A DNA stretch of 64,000 bases from Caedibacter sp. 38-128. GTDB taxonomy: Bacteria; Pseudomonadota; Alphaproteobacteria; Caedimonadales; Caedimonadaceae. Within the stretch, counting starts at the first letter, position 1. Each line of letters starts with the position of its first letter. The stretch lies in contig MKUU01000006.1 of the NCBI GenBank assembly GCA_001898705.1, forward strand, positions 62,001-126,000, in the 5' to 3' direction. The notes under the pieces were generated by a model that was given only the letters and a program-made list of their open reading frames with translations, had not been told where the DNA came from and searched no databases. The position numbers and the translations under genes were made by a program. Below are positions 17,108-26,845 of this stretch, piece after piece.

Positions 17108-17725
17108 ATGAATTTAAAAGATTTTCTTTTGTCTCAGGGCCAAAATGTTTCACGTGAAACATTTTTAGCCTTGGGCGTTTATCACGAAGAACTCATCAAA
17201 TGGCAAAAAGCCATCAATCTCATCTCTAAAACCACTGTGGAAGAAATTGAGGGACGGCATTTTTTAGATAGCGCTCAGCTTTTAAAATTCATACCGCCTT
17301 CAACAAAAACCATTATTGATGTTGGAAGTGGGGCGGGCTTTCCAGGGCTTGTTTTATCTTTGCTTCAACCAACTTCAGTGACTTTAATCGAATCTGATCA
17401 GCGAAAAGCAACTTTTTTAAACCATATTATTTTAAAAACAAACTCAACCGCCAAAGTGATCTGTGATCGTGTTGAAACGCTTGGATCTCTAAAAGCCGAC
17501 CTTATCACTGCACGAGGTTTTGCGCCTCTGAAGCGCCTTCTTGAATTGACGGTACCATTATTTACGCCCTCAACAACCTTTTTACTGCTTAAAGGAAAAA
17601 GCTATTTAGAAGAAATAAATGAAGCGCAAAAAGAGTGGGATTTTAAAGTAAGTGTTCATTCAAGTATTACAGATTGCCAAGGTAAGATTTTAGAGGTAAA
17701 AGAAGTAAGCAAGAAAGTAAAATGA
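17108..17725 (+). CDS. rsmG: 16S rRNA (guanine527-N7)-methyltransferase
   Basis: 205 residues. It methylates G527 of 16S rRNA using SAM. Signatures are LIKWQKAINLISK, the SAM-binding IIDVGSGAGFPGLVLSL, and LITARGFAPLKRLLEL. The N-terminal NVSRET is encoded by a parS palindrome, a known arrangement in Alphaproteobacteria. It sits between rho and parA, 7 bases before parA. A truncated second copy of its 5' end is found at 35719-35850. Confidence 0.96.
   Translation: MNLKDFLLSQGQNVSRETFLALGVYHEELIKWQKAINLISKTTVEEIEGRHFLDSAQLLKFIPPSTKTIIDVGSGAGFPGLVLSLLQPTSVTLIESDQRKATFLNHIILKTNSTAKVICDRVETLGSLKADLITARGFAPLKRLLELTVPLFTPSTTFLLLKGKSYLEEINEAQKEWDFKVSVHSSITDCQGKILEVKEVSKKVK
17146..17161. promoter_or_regulatory. 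parS: parS centromere site 4, inside rsmG
   Basis: Perfect TGTTTCACGTGAAACA at codons 14-18 of rsmG, about 570 bases upstream of parA. This is the site closest to parAB. Confidence 0.93.
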
Positions 17726-17732
17726 GGATGAG

Positions 17733-18521
17733 ATGACGGTCATTGCTATTGCAAATCAAAAAGGTGGGGTTGGCAAAACAACGACAGCAATTAATCTGGC
17801 AACGGCTCTTGCCGCAAGTCTCAAAAAAGTTTTAATGATCGACCTTGACCCTCAAGGAAATGCTTCCACTGGCATGGGACTTTATGGAAGAGAGAGGAAA
17901 GCAGGAAGTTATGAGGTTCTTTTAGGAATTGAAAAGGCTTCAGAATGCATCATTAAAACTCGAATTCCTTATCTTTCAATTCTTCCAGCTTCTCCTCATC
18001 TTTCAGGCGCGGAAGTTGAGCTTGTTTCTCTTCCTCAAAGAGAATTTAAATTAAAGCAAGCCTTAGAAGAAGTTGAAGAAGATTACGATTATATTTTGAT
18101 TGACTGTCCTCCTTCTCTCGGGTTTTTAACCCTTAATGCTTTGACCTCGGCAAACTATATTTTAGTTCCGTTGCAATGTGAATTTTATGCCCTTGAGGGG
18201 TTGAGCCAACTCATGAATACAGTTCGGCGTGTCCAAGGACGTCTTAATTCTCAGCTGTCTTTACTAGGAATTGCCCTTACCATGTACGATAAGCGAAATG
18301 TTCTTTCAGAGCAGGTGGCTGAAGATGTGCGGACTCATTTTAAAGAGCTTGTTTTTAAAAATCCTATTCCTCGCAATGTAAAAATTTCAGAGGCGCCTTC
18401 TCATGGGACGCCAGTTCTCCTTTATGATGTCAGAAGTTCTGGTTCTCTTGCCTACATGAAGCTGGCGAGCGAGGTTTTGCAACAAACTCAGGAAAGAAAA
18501 TATGTCGAATTCGCCAATTAA
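17733..18521 (+). CDS. parA: Chromosome partitioning ATPase ParA (Soj)
   Basis: 262 residues. Deviant Walker A KGGVGKTTTAINLA near the N-terminus, switch region MIDLDPQGNASTG, Walker B YILIDCPPSLG and PLQCEFYALEGLSQL are all present. ParA binds DNA as an ATP dimer and drives movement of ParB-parS complexes after replication. The short form without an N-terminal HTH is typical of chromosomal ParA. The gene overlaps parB by 20 bases. Confidence 0.97.
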   Translation: MTVIAIANQKGGVGKTTTAINLATALAASLKKVLMIDLDPQGNASTGMGLYGRERKAGSYEVLLGIEKASECIIKTRIPYLSILPASPHLSGAEVELVSLPQREFKLKQALEEVEEDYDYILIDCPPSLGFLTLNALTSANYILVPLQCEFYALEGLSQLMNTVRRVQGRLNSQLSLLGIALTMYDKRNVLSEQVAEDVRTHFKELVFKNPIPRNVKISEAPSHGTPVLLYDVRSSGSLAYMKLASEVLQQTQERKYVEFAN

Positions 18522-19392
18522 TCGTTCATTAGGGCGTGGATTAGATGCTCTTTTAGGACCCGATCCTGCCATTGCGCCTCAAGTAGGGACTCATATTCAA
18601 AAAATCTCGATTTTTGAGATTTGTCCAGGTAAATACCAACCTCGTGAACATTTTGACGTAGAGCCTTTTGAAACGCTTGTTGAATCAGTGCGAGAAAAGG
18701 GCGTTATTCAACCCATTTTAATTCGCCCCGTGCACAATGGGATGGCAAATTATGAAATTGTTGCTGGAGAACGTCGTTGGCGGGCGGCAAAGCAAGCAGG
18801 ACTTCAAGAAATTCCCGCGCTTGTTAAGCAATTAAATGACCGTGAAGCTCTTGAGCTTGGGCTGATTGAGAATATCCAACGCCATGATTTGAACATTCTA
18901 GAAGAAGCACAAGGTTATAAGCGGCTTATGGAAGAATTTGATTATACCCAAGAGGATTTAGCAAAATCTCTTAGTAAAAGTCGAAGCCATATTGCCAATA
19001 CTCTTAGACTCTTGAATCTACCCGAAAATCTTCGCGAATATATTCGCCTTGGAAAACTAACTGCAGGTCATGCGCGGGCCCTTTTAGGGGCAAAAAATCC
19101 TGAAATACTTGGGGAAAAAGTTGTTAAGCAAGGGTTAAATGTTCGTCAAACTGAGCAATTGATCAAAAAACAAAATAATCCGTCTCCCACTAAGATTGAG
19201 AAGCCTTCGGCGTTTATGGAGCGCGCGTATAGTGAAGATGATAAAACAATGTTAGAGAATCAGCTTAAAGGGGCGCTAAATCTGGCTGTCGCTCTTGAGT
19301 TGAAAGGGGATGGTGGACGTCTTAACATCCATTTTAATAATTTGGAAGAGCTCGATTATCTTGTTTCAAGGCTTTTGGTGGGCAACCACTGA
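18502..19392 (+). CDS. parB: Chromosome partitioning protein ParB (Spo0J)
   Basis: 296 residues. The N-terminal SLGRGLDALLG tail contacts ParA. The CTP-binding ParB/Srx domain has PREHFDVE, GVIQPILIRP and the signature GERRWRAAKQAG. ENIQRHDLNILEEAQGY and the HTH (DLAKSLSKSRSHIANTLRLL) mediate parS recognition. A C-terminal dimerisation region ends at residue 296. ParB loads at the five parS palindromes in this window and spreads as a CTP-dependent clamp. Its end overlaps holA on the other strand by 37 bases. Confidence 0.97.
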   Translation: MSNSPINRSLGRGLDALLGPDPAIAPQVGTHIQKISIFEICPGKYQPREHFDVEPFETLVESVREKGVIQPILIRPVHNGMANYEIVAGERRWRAAKQAGLQEIPALVKQLNDREALELGLIENIQRHDLNILEEAQGYKRLMEEFDYTQEDLAKSLSKSRSHIANTLRLLNLPENLREYIRLGKLTAGHARALLGAKNPEILGEKVVKQGLNVRQTEQLIKKQNNPSPTKIEKPSAFMERAYSEDDKTMLENQLKGALNLAVALELKGDGGRLNIHFNNLEELDYLVSRLLVGNH

Positions 19393-20285
19393 AGCAACAT
19401 TTGTAAAAGATAATTTTCCGGCAGATCTGGTTGCCATTTTAAGGTTGTCTCAAGGTTTAAGAGCAAAGACAACAAGCGTGTTACTTGAAGTGGCGACAAA
19501 GGATTACGTATCTGATAAGGCCCCCCTCCTGGGCCTTTTAAACTCCGAAAAGCTTCAGCTTGAAGAAACCGAATGAGAGAAATATCCTGAAAATCGTCTT
19601 GTTTCAATGTGTTCCACAGTTGCGTAAAAGAAACAGTATCACCTTTAAAGAAGGCTTCCTTCATTTTAAATAAGTCTCCTTCTTCTTTAGAGATAAAAAG
19701 TTCTTTAAAAGCAGACGGCGAAAACTCAGAAGACGCCCCAGAATAGAACAATGCGGCCTTTTGGAGCTGGCTTTCAAACGTTGAAGGATTTGACATCAGG
19801 CTTTCAAAAAGGATTTTTTTGGCCTCAGGGTGAAGATTTAAGGAAGTCTCTTGGCAAAAGTCATGAATCACTTTTGTGATCTCAGCATCTTCAATCGTAT
19901 AAGAAGGAATAGCTGCAACAGAGGGATGCTTTAAAGCAAAATCCACCAGTTTTGCTTTCGAATTTAGTTGGGGGCTGGCCAAAATATAATAGTGGGATCC
20001 TTGGTTGAGCGTCTTTTCAACCTCTTTTAAAAGTCGATCATTGGCACGTCGATAAAGATAAACAACAGGCGAAGGCTCAGACTCAAAGAGACTTAAAGAA
20101 GAGGTCTCTGAAATAATAAATTCTTCAAGAAGATGGACTTGAAGAGAAGGAATCGTTTTTTTGAGATGGTTAAGAATGACTTTTTCTCGGAAATAAACAA
20201 GGTTCTCGTTATTGCCATAAATTAAGAAACATTTGCTATGAGGTGACATTTTCACCAAGAATTGAGCAAATGAAGAGATTTTCAT
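19356..20285 (-). CDS. holA: DNA polymerase III delta subunit
   Basis: 309 residues. HolA opens the sliding clamp as part of the clamp loader. It is recognised by overall pattern: an N-terminal region with CFLIYGNNENLVYFREK (a degenerate P-loop-like start of the family), the long middle helical portion with IPSYTIEDAEITKVIHDF and a C-terminal domain with LIRFLQAEAFRSL. Position next to parB and downstream of leuS-lptE is the usual one. Convergent overlap with parB is 37 bases. AGGATG lies just before the start. Confidence 0.87.
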   Translation of the reverse strand: MKISSFAQFLVKMSPHSKCFLIYGNNENLVYFREKVILNHLKKTIPSLQVHLLEEFIISETSSLSLFESEPSPVVYLYRRANDRLLKEVEKTLNQGSHYYILASPQLNSKAKLVDFALKHPSVAAIPSYTIEDAEITKVIHDFCQETSLNLHPEAKKILFESLMSNPSTFESQLQKAALFYSGASSEFSPSAFKELFISKEEGDLFKMKEAFFKGDTVSFTQLWNTLKQDDFQDISLIRFLQAEAFRSLKGPGGGPYQIRNPLSPLQVTRLLSLLLNLETTLKWQPDLPENYLLQMLLQWLPTKSLETR

Positions 20286-20313
20286 AAAAACATCCTTTTT
20301 ATTAATTCATATC

Positions 20314-21519
20314 TTAAGCAGCTTTAGGGAGCGATAAATCATCCCAAATTTCAGCGAGAGCTTGAACTAAGTGATTAATCATCTGGGGGGTGTGCAGGGC
20401 AGATGGCGTCAAACGCAGACGTTCAGTTCCCATTGCCACGGTTGGATAATTGATAGGTTGTACGTAAATTTTAAATTGGTGTAAAAGCCGATCTGTTATC
20501 TCTTTACATTTTTGTGCATTGCCAACAATGAGGGGAACAATATGGCTCTGATTCTGCAAATAAGGAAGACGATATTTTTCAAGCCTCTTCTTCAAATAAC
20601 GGGCATTAAATTGATGTTGCTCGCGAAGTTGCGCGTTATTTTTAAGATGGTTAATACTGACCACGGCACCCACAACAATAGCAGGAGGCAATGACGTCGT
20701 AAAAATAAAGCCCGGCGCAAAACTTCTTATAAAATCAATAAGTTCTTTTGTTCCGGCAATATAACCTCCGATAAGACCAAAGGCCTTACCAAGGGTGCCT
20801 TGGATAATGTCAATGTCGTTCTCAAGGCCGAGAGCTTGCGCAATGCCACCCCCCTGTGGCCCATAAAGCCCTGCGCTATGGACTTCATCTAAATAAGTCA
20901 AAGCATTGTATTGCTTTGCAAGGGCACAAATTTCCTTCATTGGGCTTAAGTCGCCATCCATTGAATAAACAGATTCAAATACGATAATTTTAGGTTGATG
21001 GGAAGGAATAGATTCTAAAAGTTCTGTAAGATGAGCGACATCATTATGACGAAAAATTTTCTTTTGGGCGCGACTATTGCGGATGCCATGAATAATGGAA
21101 GCATGATTTTTTTCATCTGACAGAAAAACACACTCTGGTAAGCAAGATCCCAAGGTTGCAAGGGTTGTTTCATTGGCAACATATCCTGAAGTGAAGACAA
21201 GAGAGGCTTCTTTTTGATGAAAATCACTCAAAGTTTCTTCAAGCGTCACATGAGTATAAGTATTTCCAGAGATATTACGCGTCCCGCCTGAACCTGAGCC
21301 ACATCGCTTAAGGGTTTTGATCATGGCTTTGAGAATTTCTGGATGTTGTCCCATTCCCAAGTAATCATTACTGCACCATACTGTAACTTCTTGTTTAGAA
21401 TTCCCACTTATAGCGTGAGGAAATTCGTTGGCGCACCGTTCAAGATTTAAAAAAATTCGATAACGTCCTTCGTTTCGAAGGCGTCCAAGTTCTTTTTTAA
21501 AAAAATTTTGATACATCAT
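20314..21519 (-). CDS. hemA: 5-aminolevulinate synthase (C4 pathway)
   Basis: 401 residues. It condenses glycine and succinyl-CoA to ALA, the entry to haem synthesis. The opening MMYQNFFKKELGRLRNEGRYRIF and WCSNDYLGMGQHPEIL are diagnostic for ALAS rather than for KBL or BioF. SGSGGTRNISGNT binds substrate, YLDEVHSAGLYGP holds the PLP Asp/His pair, and the PLP Lys is in GTLGKAFGLIGGY. It sits between lptE and holA, which are normally adjacent, and so brings a fourth haem gene into the origin region. Confidence 0.95.
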   Translation of the reverse strand: MMYQNFFKKELGRLRNEGRYRIFLNLERCANEFPHAISGNSKQEVTVWCSNDYLGMGQHPEILKAMIKTLKRCGSGSGGTRNISGNTYTHVTLEETLSDFHQKEASLVFTSGYVANETTLATLGSCLPECVFLSDEKNHASIIHGIRNSRAQKKIFRHNDVAHLTELLESIPSHQPKIIVFESVYSMDGDLSPMKEICALAKQYNALTYLDEVHSAGLYGPQGGGIAQALGLENDIDIIQGTLGKAFGLIGGYIAGTKELIDFIRSFAPGFIFTTSLPPAIVVGAVVSINHLKNNAQLREQHQFNARYLKKRLEKYRLPYLQNQSHIVPLIVGNAQKCKEITDRLLHQFKIYVQPINYPTVAMGTERLRLTPSALHTPQMINHLVQALAEIWDDLSLPKAA

Positions 21520-21613
21520 GTCAGGAATAAATCACTCTTATAAAATTATTATACATTAGGCAGTGTTCCTAAAAATAATAAAGAAGAAAAAAATACTCTT
21601 TAAGAGGATGAAC

Positions 21614-22117
21614 TTAATCTTTGATATTAAGGTAGCTTGCCAGAAAGGATTTGATATCTTGGGCCAGTATTTCCATCGCGCGGAGGCGTGCCTTCTCTTC
21701 ACTGACAAGCGCAGGAGTAGAAGAAAAGTCAGCCTGAGAGCCAACAGAAAATCCTGACATTAAATCAAGCTTGTCCGACAAGATAACCTCATGAGAAACG
21801 GCATGAATGAGGATAACATCCGCCGTATATTGAAGTTGGGCTCGTTTTGCGGTGGCATCTTTACGAAAAGCTAAATCGATGCGTTGCTCATTAACGTTAA
21901 TTTTTAAAATATACTCTGGATTTTTAGGTTCTCCATAAGGCGTTAAAATATCCAATAAATGGTTGCGCAATACCTGCCCCATCCGATCAGGAATTTGTTT
22001 AATCTTTATTTGTGCAAGTTTTTCATTGGTTTGACTTGTGGGGGCGTACAATGGTTGAAACCCACACCCACTTAAAGTTAAACTACTAAGAATAATGAAA
22101 GTATTAAGCCACAACAA
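21614..22117 (-). CDS. lptE: LPS assembly lipoprotein LptE
   Basis: 167 residues with a TTG start that overlaps the end of leuS by 14 bases. The signal peptide ends at lipobox LSGC (Cys 18), followed by GFQPLYA, the hallmark of LptE. LptE forms the plug of the outer-membrane LptDE translocon; lptD is at 53119. Conserved family portions are [15 protein letters not shown] and the C-terminal [16 protein letters not shown]. The leuS-lptE pairing is standard in Alphaproteobacteria. Confidence 0.88.
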   Translation of the reverse strand: MLWLNTFIILSSLTLSGCGFQPLYAPTSQTNEKLAQIKIKQIPDRMGQVLRNHLLDILTPYGEPKNPEYILKINVNEQRIDLAFRKDATAKRAQLQYTADVILIHAVSHEVILSDKLDLMSGFSVGSQADFSSTPALVSEEKARLRAMEILAQDIKSFLASYLNIKD

Positions 22118-24674
22118 TGTTCACAACCTTATTTGGAATAATGATAATTTTACGGACGCTTTGATCCCCAATGACTTTTTGAACATTTTCAAGTGCAAGT
22201 GCGGTCTTTTCAAGATCAGTTTGATCTTGGTCTTTTGCACACACAAAAGTGCCACGAAGCTTCCCATTGACTTGAACCGCAATGGTCACGGAAGACTCTT
22301 GTGTCAGTGCTTCCTCAAAAGTGGGCCATGCTGTGTTCACAAGCGGCGTTGGATGCCCTAAAGATGCCCACATTTCTTCTGCAAGGTGAGGCGTTGCTGG
22401 ATTGATTGCAATGATAAGAAACTCAAGGGCTTCTCTTAAAACAGCCCCATTAATTTGAGAGAGATCTTTAAGGTTTCCTAGATAATTACTGAACTCTCTG
22501 AGATAGGCCACGTAGCGATTGAGATGGAAGGCTTGAATAGAAGCTGTTACATCTTTTAAAATACGATGAGCCATTTGACGAAGATTTTTTTCTTCCTCAG
22601 TGAGTGTGTCTGGAATTTTCGCCGTAAATGGGGCTAGGAAAGGCTTAAAGCCCTCAGTAAGGGTCCAAATACGATTAAGGTACTTCCATATACCCTGGGC
22701 GCCTAAATCGGTCCATTCAAAATCGCGATCAGGCGGGCTATCAGAAATTAAGAACAAACGTGCCGTATCTGCGCCATAGTCTTGGGTAATAACTTCTGGA
22801 GCGACAACATTTTTCCTAGATTTACTCATTTTTTCTAGGCGACCCTTGATCACCCGTGCGCCATCGGTTATCCGAATAAGCTCTCCTTGCTTATTGGTAC
22901 CAACGTCTGAAGGAAAGACCCATTCATGGTCTTCTGTCTGAAATGTTTCATGCGTCACCATGCCTTGAGCCAAGAGCGCTTTGAACGGTTCTTTGCACGT
23001 TAAATAGTTGCCTTTAGCAAGTGCTCGACTGAAAAAACGCGCATAAAGAAGGTGGAGAATGGCATGCTCAATACCCCCAATATATTGATCAACAGGAAGC
23101 CAGTAAGCCGTTTCTTCTTGAGAGATTGGTTGATCAAACCGAGGGGCACAAAAGCGTGCAAAATACCAAGAAGATTCAACAAAGGTATCTAAAGTGTCCG
23201 TCTCACGTTCCGCAGGTTGATGACACGAAGGACAGGTCGTAAATTTCCAAGAAGGATGTCGATCTAAAGGATTTCCGGGGGCGTCAAAATCAACATCCTC
23301 GGGAAGAGCTATAGGAAGCTGATTTTCTGGCACAGGAAGAATTCCACAGGAAGGACAATGAATCATGGGGATTGGGCACCCCCAATACCGTTGTCTTGAG
23401 ATGCCCCAATCGCGCAGACGATATGTGGTGATTTTCTCGCCAAGTTTTAATTCGGATAACTTTTTAATTGCACATTCTTTGGCTTGCTCAACTGTAAGGC
23501 CATTGAGAAACTCTGAATTAAATAAGATACCATCTTCTGTGAAAGGTTCTGTTGTGATTTTAAAAGAAACCGACGTTTGATCGGATGGGTGAATAACGGG
23601 CAGAATCTCGAGTTGGTATTTCTTTGCAAATTCAAAGTCTCGCTCATCATGAGCAGGGCAGCCAAAAATAGCACCTGTTCCATAATCCATGAGGACAAAG
23701 TTTGCAATGTAAAGAGGCAAAAGGTGATCTTTAAGGAAAGGATGCTCGACATGAAAACCTGTATTAAATCCAAGTTTTTCAGCTTTTACAATTGCTTCTT
23801 CGTTAATACTCGTCTTATTGCATTCTTCAATAAATGCTTTTAGGGCAGGATTGTCTTTTGCTAGCTTTTCTGTAAGGGGATGGTGCGGCGATAAAGCACA
23901 AAAACTTGCCCCAAAGAGGGTATCTGGGCGGGTTGAAAAGATGGTAACTGTCTCAGGTAACTCTTTTACCTTAAAGTTAATTTGCGCCCCTTCTGACCGT
24001 CCAATCCAGTTACGTTGCATGGTAACAACGCGTTCTGGCCAGTCTTTAAGCGTATCAAGACCTTCAAGAAGTTCTTCTGCATAGGCTGTGATCTTTAAAT
24101 ACCATTGAGATAATTTACGGCGCTCAACCTTCGCACCGGAACGCCATCCGCGTCCATCAATTACCTGTTCATTCGCCAACACACTATTTTCAACAGGATC
24201 CCAATTTACAAAACTTTCTTTTCGATAAATAAGACCTTGCTTATAAAGTTCAAGGAACAACCTCTGCTCATGACCATAATAACCCGAGTGGCAGGTGGCA
24301 AGTTCTCGATCCCAATCATACGCAAGTCCCATTGATTTCAATTGGTCGCGCATAATTTTGATATTGTTATAAGTCCAGTGAGCTGGATGGCTTTTTGTTT
24401 GAATTGCGGCATTTTCTGCAGGCAAGCCAAAAGCATCCCATCCCATTGGATGGAGAACATTGAAGCCTTGAGCTTTCTTAAAGCGTGCAATCACATCGCC
24501 AATTAAATAGTTACGAACATGCCCAATATGAATGTGTCCAGAGGGATAAGGAAACATTTCAAGTACATAGTATTTAGGCTTTTGAGGGTCCGTCGTAGCC
24601 TTAAATGACCCTAATTCATTCCATCGTTGCTGCCATTTAGGCTCTGCAACGCGATGATTATAGCGCTCAGCCAT
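22104..24674 (-). CDS. leuS: Leucyl-tRNA synthetase
   Basis: 856 residues, full length. Class I motifs are [19 protein letters not shown] (HIGH) and [13 protein letters not shown] (KMSKS). The CP1 editing domain is about 220-420, including [10 protein letters not shown] and [18 protein letters not shown], with the conserved hydrolytic Asp. A zinc-like CPSCG and CPSCH pair and the C-terminal domain to IVVA are complete. The next upstream gene is the DUF3576-like lipoprotein, 8 bases away. Confidence 0.98.
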   Translation of the reverse strand: MAERYNHRVAEPKWQQRWNELGSFKATTDPQKPKYYVLEMFPYPSGHIHIGHVRNYLIGDVIARFKKAQGFNVLHPMGWDAFGLPAENAAIQTKSHPAHWTYNNIKIMRDQLKSMGLAYDWDRELATCHSGYYGHEQRLFLELYKQGLIYRKESFVNWDPVENSVLANEQVIDGRGWRSGAKVERRKLSQWYLKITAYAEELLEGLDTLKDWPERVVTMQRNWIGRSEGAQINFKVKELPETVTIFSTRPDTLFGASFCALSPHHPLTEKLAKDNPALKAFIEECNKTSINEEAIVKAEKLGFNTGFHVEHPFLKDHLLPLYIANFVLMDYGTGAIFGCPAHDERDFEFAKKYQLEILPVIHPSDQTSVSFKITTEPFTEDGILFNSEFLNGLTVEQAKECAIKKLSELKLGEKITTYRLRDWGISRQRYWGCPIPMIHCPSCGILPVPENQLPIALPEDVDFDAPGNPLDRHPSWKFTTCPSCHQPAERETDTLDTFVESSWYFARFCAPRFDQPISQEETAYWLPVDQYIGGIEHAILHLLYARFFSRALAKGNYLTCKEPFKALLAQGMVTHETFQTEDHEWVFPSDVGTNKQGELIRITDGARVIKGRLEKMSKSRKNVVAPEVITQDYGADTARLFLISDSPPDRDFEWTDLGAQGIWKYLNRIWTLTEGFKPFLAPFTAKIPDTLTEEEKNLRQMAHRILKDVTASIQAFHLNRYVAYLREFSNYLGNLKDLSQINGAVLREALEFLIIAINPATPHLAEEMWASLGHPTPLVNTAWPTFEEALTQESSVTIAVQVNGKLRGTFVCAKDQDQTDLEKTALALENVQKVIGDQSVRKIIIIPNKVVNIVVA

Positions 24675-24682
24675 GAGTCCCT

Positions 24683-25195
24683 CTATTTACCACTATCAAT
24701 ACGTAACTGACGGGCACGCGTCAGAATAACATTTTCAAGTTGAATTGCTGTTTGTGTATCCACGGGTTGGTCAACCCATTCAGTGCCCTGCCGCTTTTGC
24801 CTAAAAACAGAAACCTTTATTCCATCAGCGCGCAATTGTCGATCAATGATGAGAATATCAACTTTAATGCGTTCAGTGGACATCGCGCTTGGGGTATACC
24901 ATTCTGTCAGAATAACCCCGCCAAAAGGATCTGCGCTCTTTAAAGGAATAAAAGAAATTGTATCAAGTGAAGCTCGCCATAAGAAGCTATTGACGCCGAC
25001 GCCAATTTCGCCTTTGTTTCCAGAATCACGATCTCCACCAAGTGTAAAAGCATCATCTCCGAAAGCTTTATCCATATCACGATATTTTTGCTCGCGCCTC
25101 GTTTTAATTTCATCGTCATTAGAAACTTTCATGCCCTCGCAAGCATTTAAGAAAATGGCACCACTCAAAACGATCAGCGAACTTTTTCTAAACAT
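24683..25195 (-). CDS. DUF3576-like lipoprotein
   Basis: 170 residues. The signal peptide has lipobox LNAC (Cys 19), suggesting an envelope lipoprotein. The conserved block [18 protein letters not shown], then [12 protein letters not shown] and [21 protein letters not shown], match the DUF3576 family that precedes leuS in Alphaproteobacteria. Function is unknown; co-transcription with leuS-lptE suggests an outer-membrane role. A strong terminator separates it from the upstream porin. Confidence 0.85.
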   Translation of the reverse strand: MFRKSSLIVLSGAIFLNACEGMKVSNDDEIKTRREQKYRDMDKAFGDDAFTLGGDRDSGNKGEIGVGVNSFLWRASLDTISFIPLKSADPFGGVILTEWYTPSAMSTERIKVDILIIDRQLRADGIKVSVFRQKRQGTEWVDQPVDTQTAIQLENVILTRARQLRIDSGK

Positions 25196-25251
25196 AGTAT
25201 TTCCCTTTACAGATATGCTTACAGATATGCGGCGTTGTTAAGCCATCGTCA

Positions 25252-25286
25252 AGACAAAAAAAAGGGGAGTCGAAACTCCCCTTTAT
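25252..25286 (-). terminator. Rho-independent terminator of the porin gene
   Basis: On the minus strand AAAGGGGAGT pairs with ACTCCCCTTT across a short TCG-type loop and runs into a tract of eight or more T residues, 16 bases past the porin stop. Confidence 0.9.
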
Positions 25287-25302
25287 CGTAATTTCTTTAC
25301 GA

Positions 25303-26592
25303 TTAGAAGCGGATACGACTTCCGATGATAGCAGCCTTTGTATTGCTGTTTCCAACGGCATCATTTGCCTTATCAAAGTTTCTATCAGCTTTAACGTTTT
25401 TAACAAAGTTAACATACTTTGCATCTGTTTTTTGCTTCGCAAAGTTACCTTCAACGAAAACTTCAAGACCTGGTGCAAGCTTGTGATCATAAGTCAGTGT
25501 ATAAACGTCAGCTTTTGCCTTGCTGAAACCTGTGCCAAGTTTACGTGCTGTATGAGCATATCCTGCTGCAAGACTGTTAATTTTCCAGCTATAACCAATA
25601 GCACCGCTGTAAACACGTCCAGCATCACTGCCGTGGAGAGCGCGTGGCTCACCTGATTTACCATTGTTGATATACTCTCCACCGATCTGCCAACCTTGGA
25701 AACCAAAGACAGTACCAACAGCAAATGCCTTCGTATTTCTAACTTTAGAAGTGAATGACGGCACAAAATTGAATGCATTTGTTGAATCTGGCAGATAAGC
25801 TTTAAATTCGCCTGGTTGGAGGCGTCTACCAGTCTTTGTGTGACCATAAAGTCCTGTGAAAGAAACCTGAACATTAAGCCCATTTTGGAAGGTGTTTTTA
25901 TAATTTACACCTAAACCGACTTGGCTTTGATCATAAGGTTGAGCACCGAAGAAGTGTTGAGTTACTCTTCCTCCATTGGTGTGTGAGAAAAGCTTTGCAG
26001 CACCATCATGCGCAGAATGTGGCGTATATGTAATACCTGCTTGGAAACCAGCAAAGCGAGGTGTGATATAGTTAATCTTTGTCGCATCTTTTGGTGTTCC
26101 GACGAGATCACCTGAGAAACGAACGCCTGAAGTTGGTTGGTATGTGCTGGTCATGTTACCATAAATACCACCACCAGTTCCGCCCATGACTTTCCAAGGG
26201 CCAACTGCCATGAAGTCATCCACACCACGTGTATCACCAACCATAACAGTTCCATAGGCATTTTTAAGGCTAATACGTGTTTCTTCAATATTGTTTGATT
26301 CATTGGTATCAAGCGCCATACCTGCAAGGAAACCGTATTCAAGACCGCCAAAAGCATCTGTCTTACCAAGAACATCAAAGTTAACACGAGAGTCTTCAAT
26401 CGCTAAATGTTGACCAAAGCCTTTACCTTTGTTTTCTTCACGCTTCTTATTTTTAAGAACATGGAATTGAGGAGATAATTCACCTGAAATTTGCAGGCGA
26501 GGAGTTTGTCCCTCAATAGCAGCAGAAGCTTGTTCAGCTGCGAATGGTAAAGCAAGAGCCATAGCTGTGCTTGTTAATAAAATTTTTTTCAT
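25303..26592 (-). CDS. Gram-negative porin
   Basis: 429 residues from the ATG at 26592, which follows AGGAGAATTAAAA; the in-frame start 24 bases earlier is less well placed. The signal peptide MKKILLTSTAMALALPFAAE ends near QASA. The mature protein opens with LQISGELSPQFHV and has alternating amphipathic strands (DSRVNFDVLGKTDAFGGLEY, GTVMVGDTRGVDDFMAVG), as in the general porin superfamily. It ends in Phe (IGSRIRF), the outer-membrane assembly signal. It probably forms a trimeric diffusion channel and may be a major surface protein. A monocistronic unit is suggested by the terminator below it. Confidence 0.88.
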   Translation of the reverse strand: MKKILLTSTAMALALPFAAEQASAAIEGQTPRLQISGELSPQFHVLKNKKREENKGKGFGQHLAIEDSRVNFDVLGKTDAFGGLEYGFLAGMALDTNESNNIEETRISLKNAYGTVMVGDTRGVDDFMAVGPWKVMGGTGGGIYGNMTSTYQPTSGVRFSGDLVGTPKDATKINYITPRFAGFQAGITYTPHSAHDGAAKLFSHTNGGRVTQHFFGAQPYDQSQVGLGVNYKNTFQNGLNVQVSFTGLYGHTKTGRRLQPGEFKAYLPDSTNAFNFVPSFTSKVRNTKAFAVGTVFGFQGWQIGGEYINNGKSGEPRALHGSDAGRVYSGAIGYSWKINSLAAGYAHTARKLGTGFSKAKADVYTLTYDHKLAPGLEVFVEGNFAKQKTDAKYVNFVKNVKADRNFDKANDAVGNSNTKAAIIGSRIRF

Positions 26593-26845
26593 TTTTAATT
26601 CTCCTAAAGTGGCCAATGATAAGGAAACCTGAACAACCCTGTTTTCTCTAAAATAAATTAGAAGGTTATAAGACAGATTCCCTTAAAACTCGTTACAATA
26701 TTTATTCAAATTTTATAAAATAGATCCTTTCTTTCAAAGGCAATCTAGAAAAAATAAAGCTGCCTGATTTGCATCCACCTGTGGCGCAAGTGCAACATAT
26801 AGAAAAAAGGAACCTTTCCTTGGTAGTTTATAGGGATATGAGTTT

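Noticed and set aside
20314-21519. 2-amino-3-ketobutyrate CoA ligase (kbl) or BioF
   Set aside because: The N-terminal MYQNFF-ELGRLRNEGRYRIF pattern and SGSGGTRNISGNT fit ALAS specifically.
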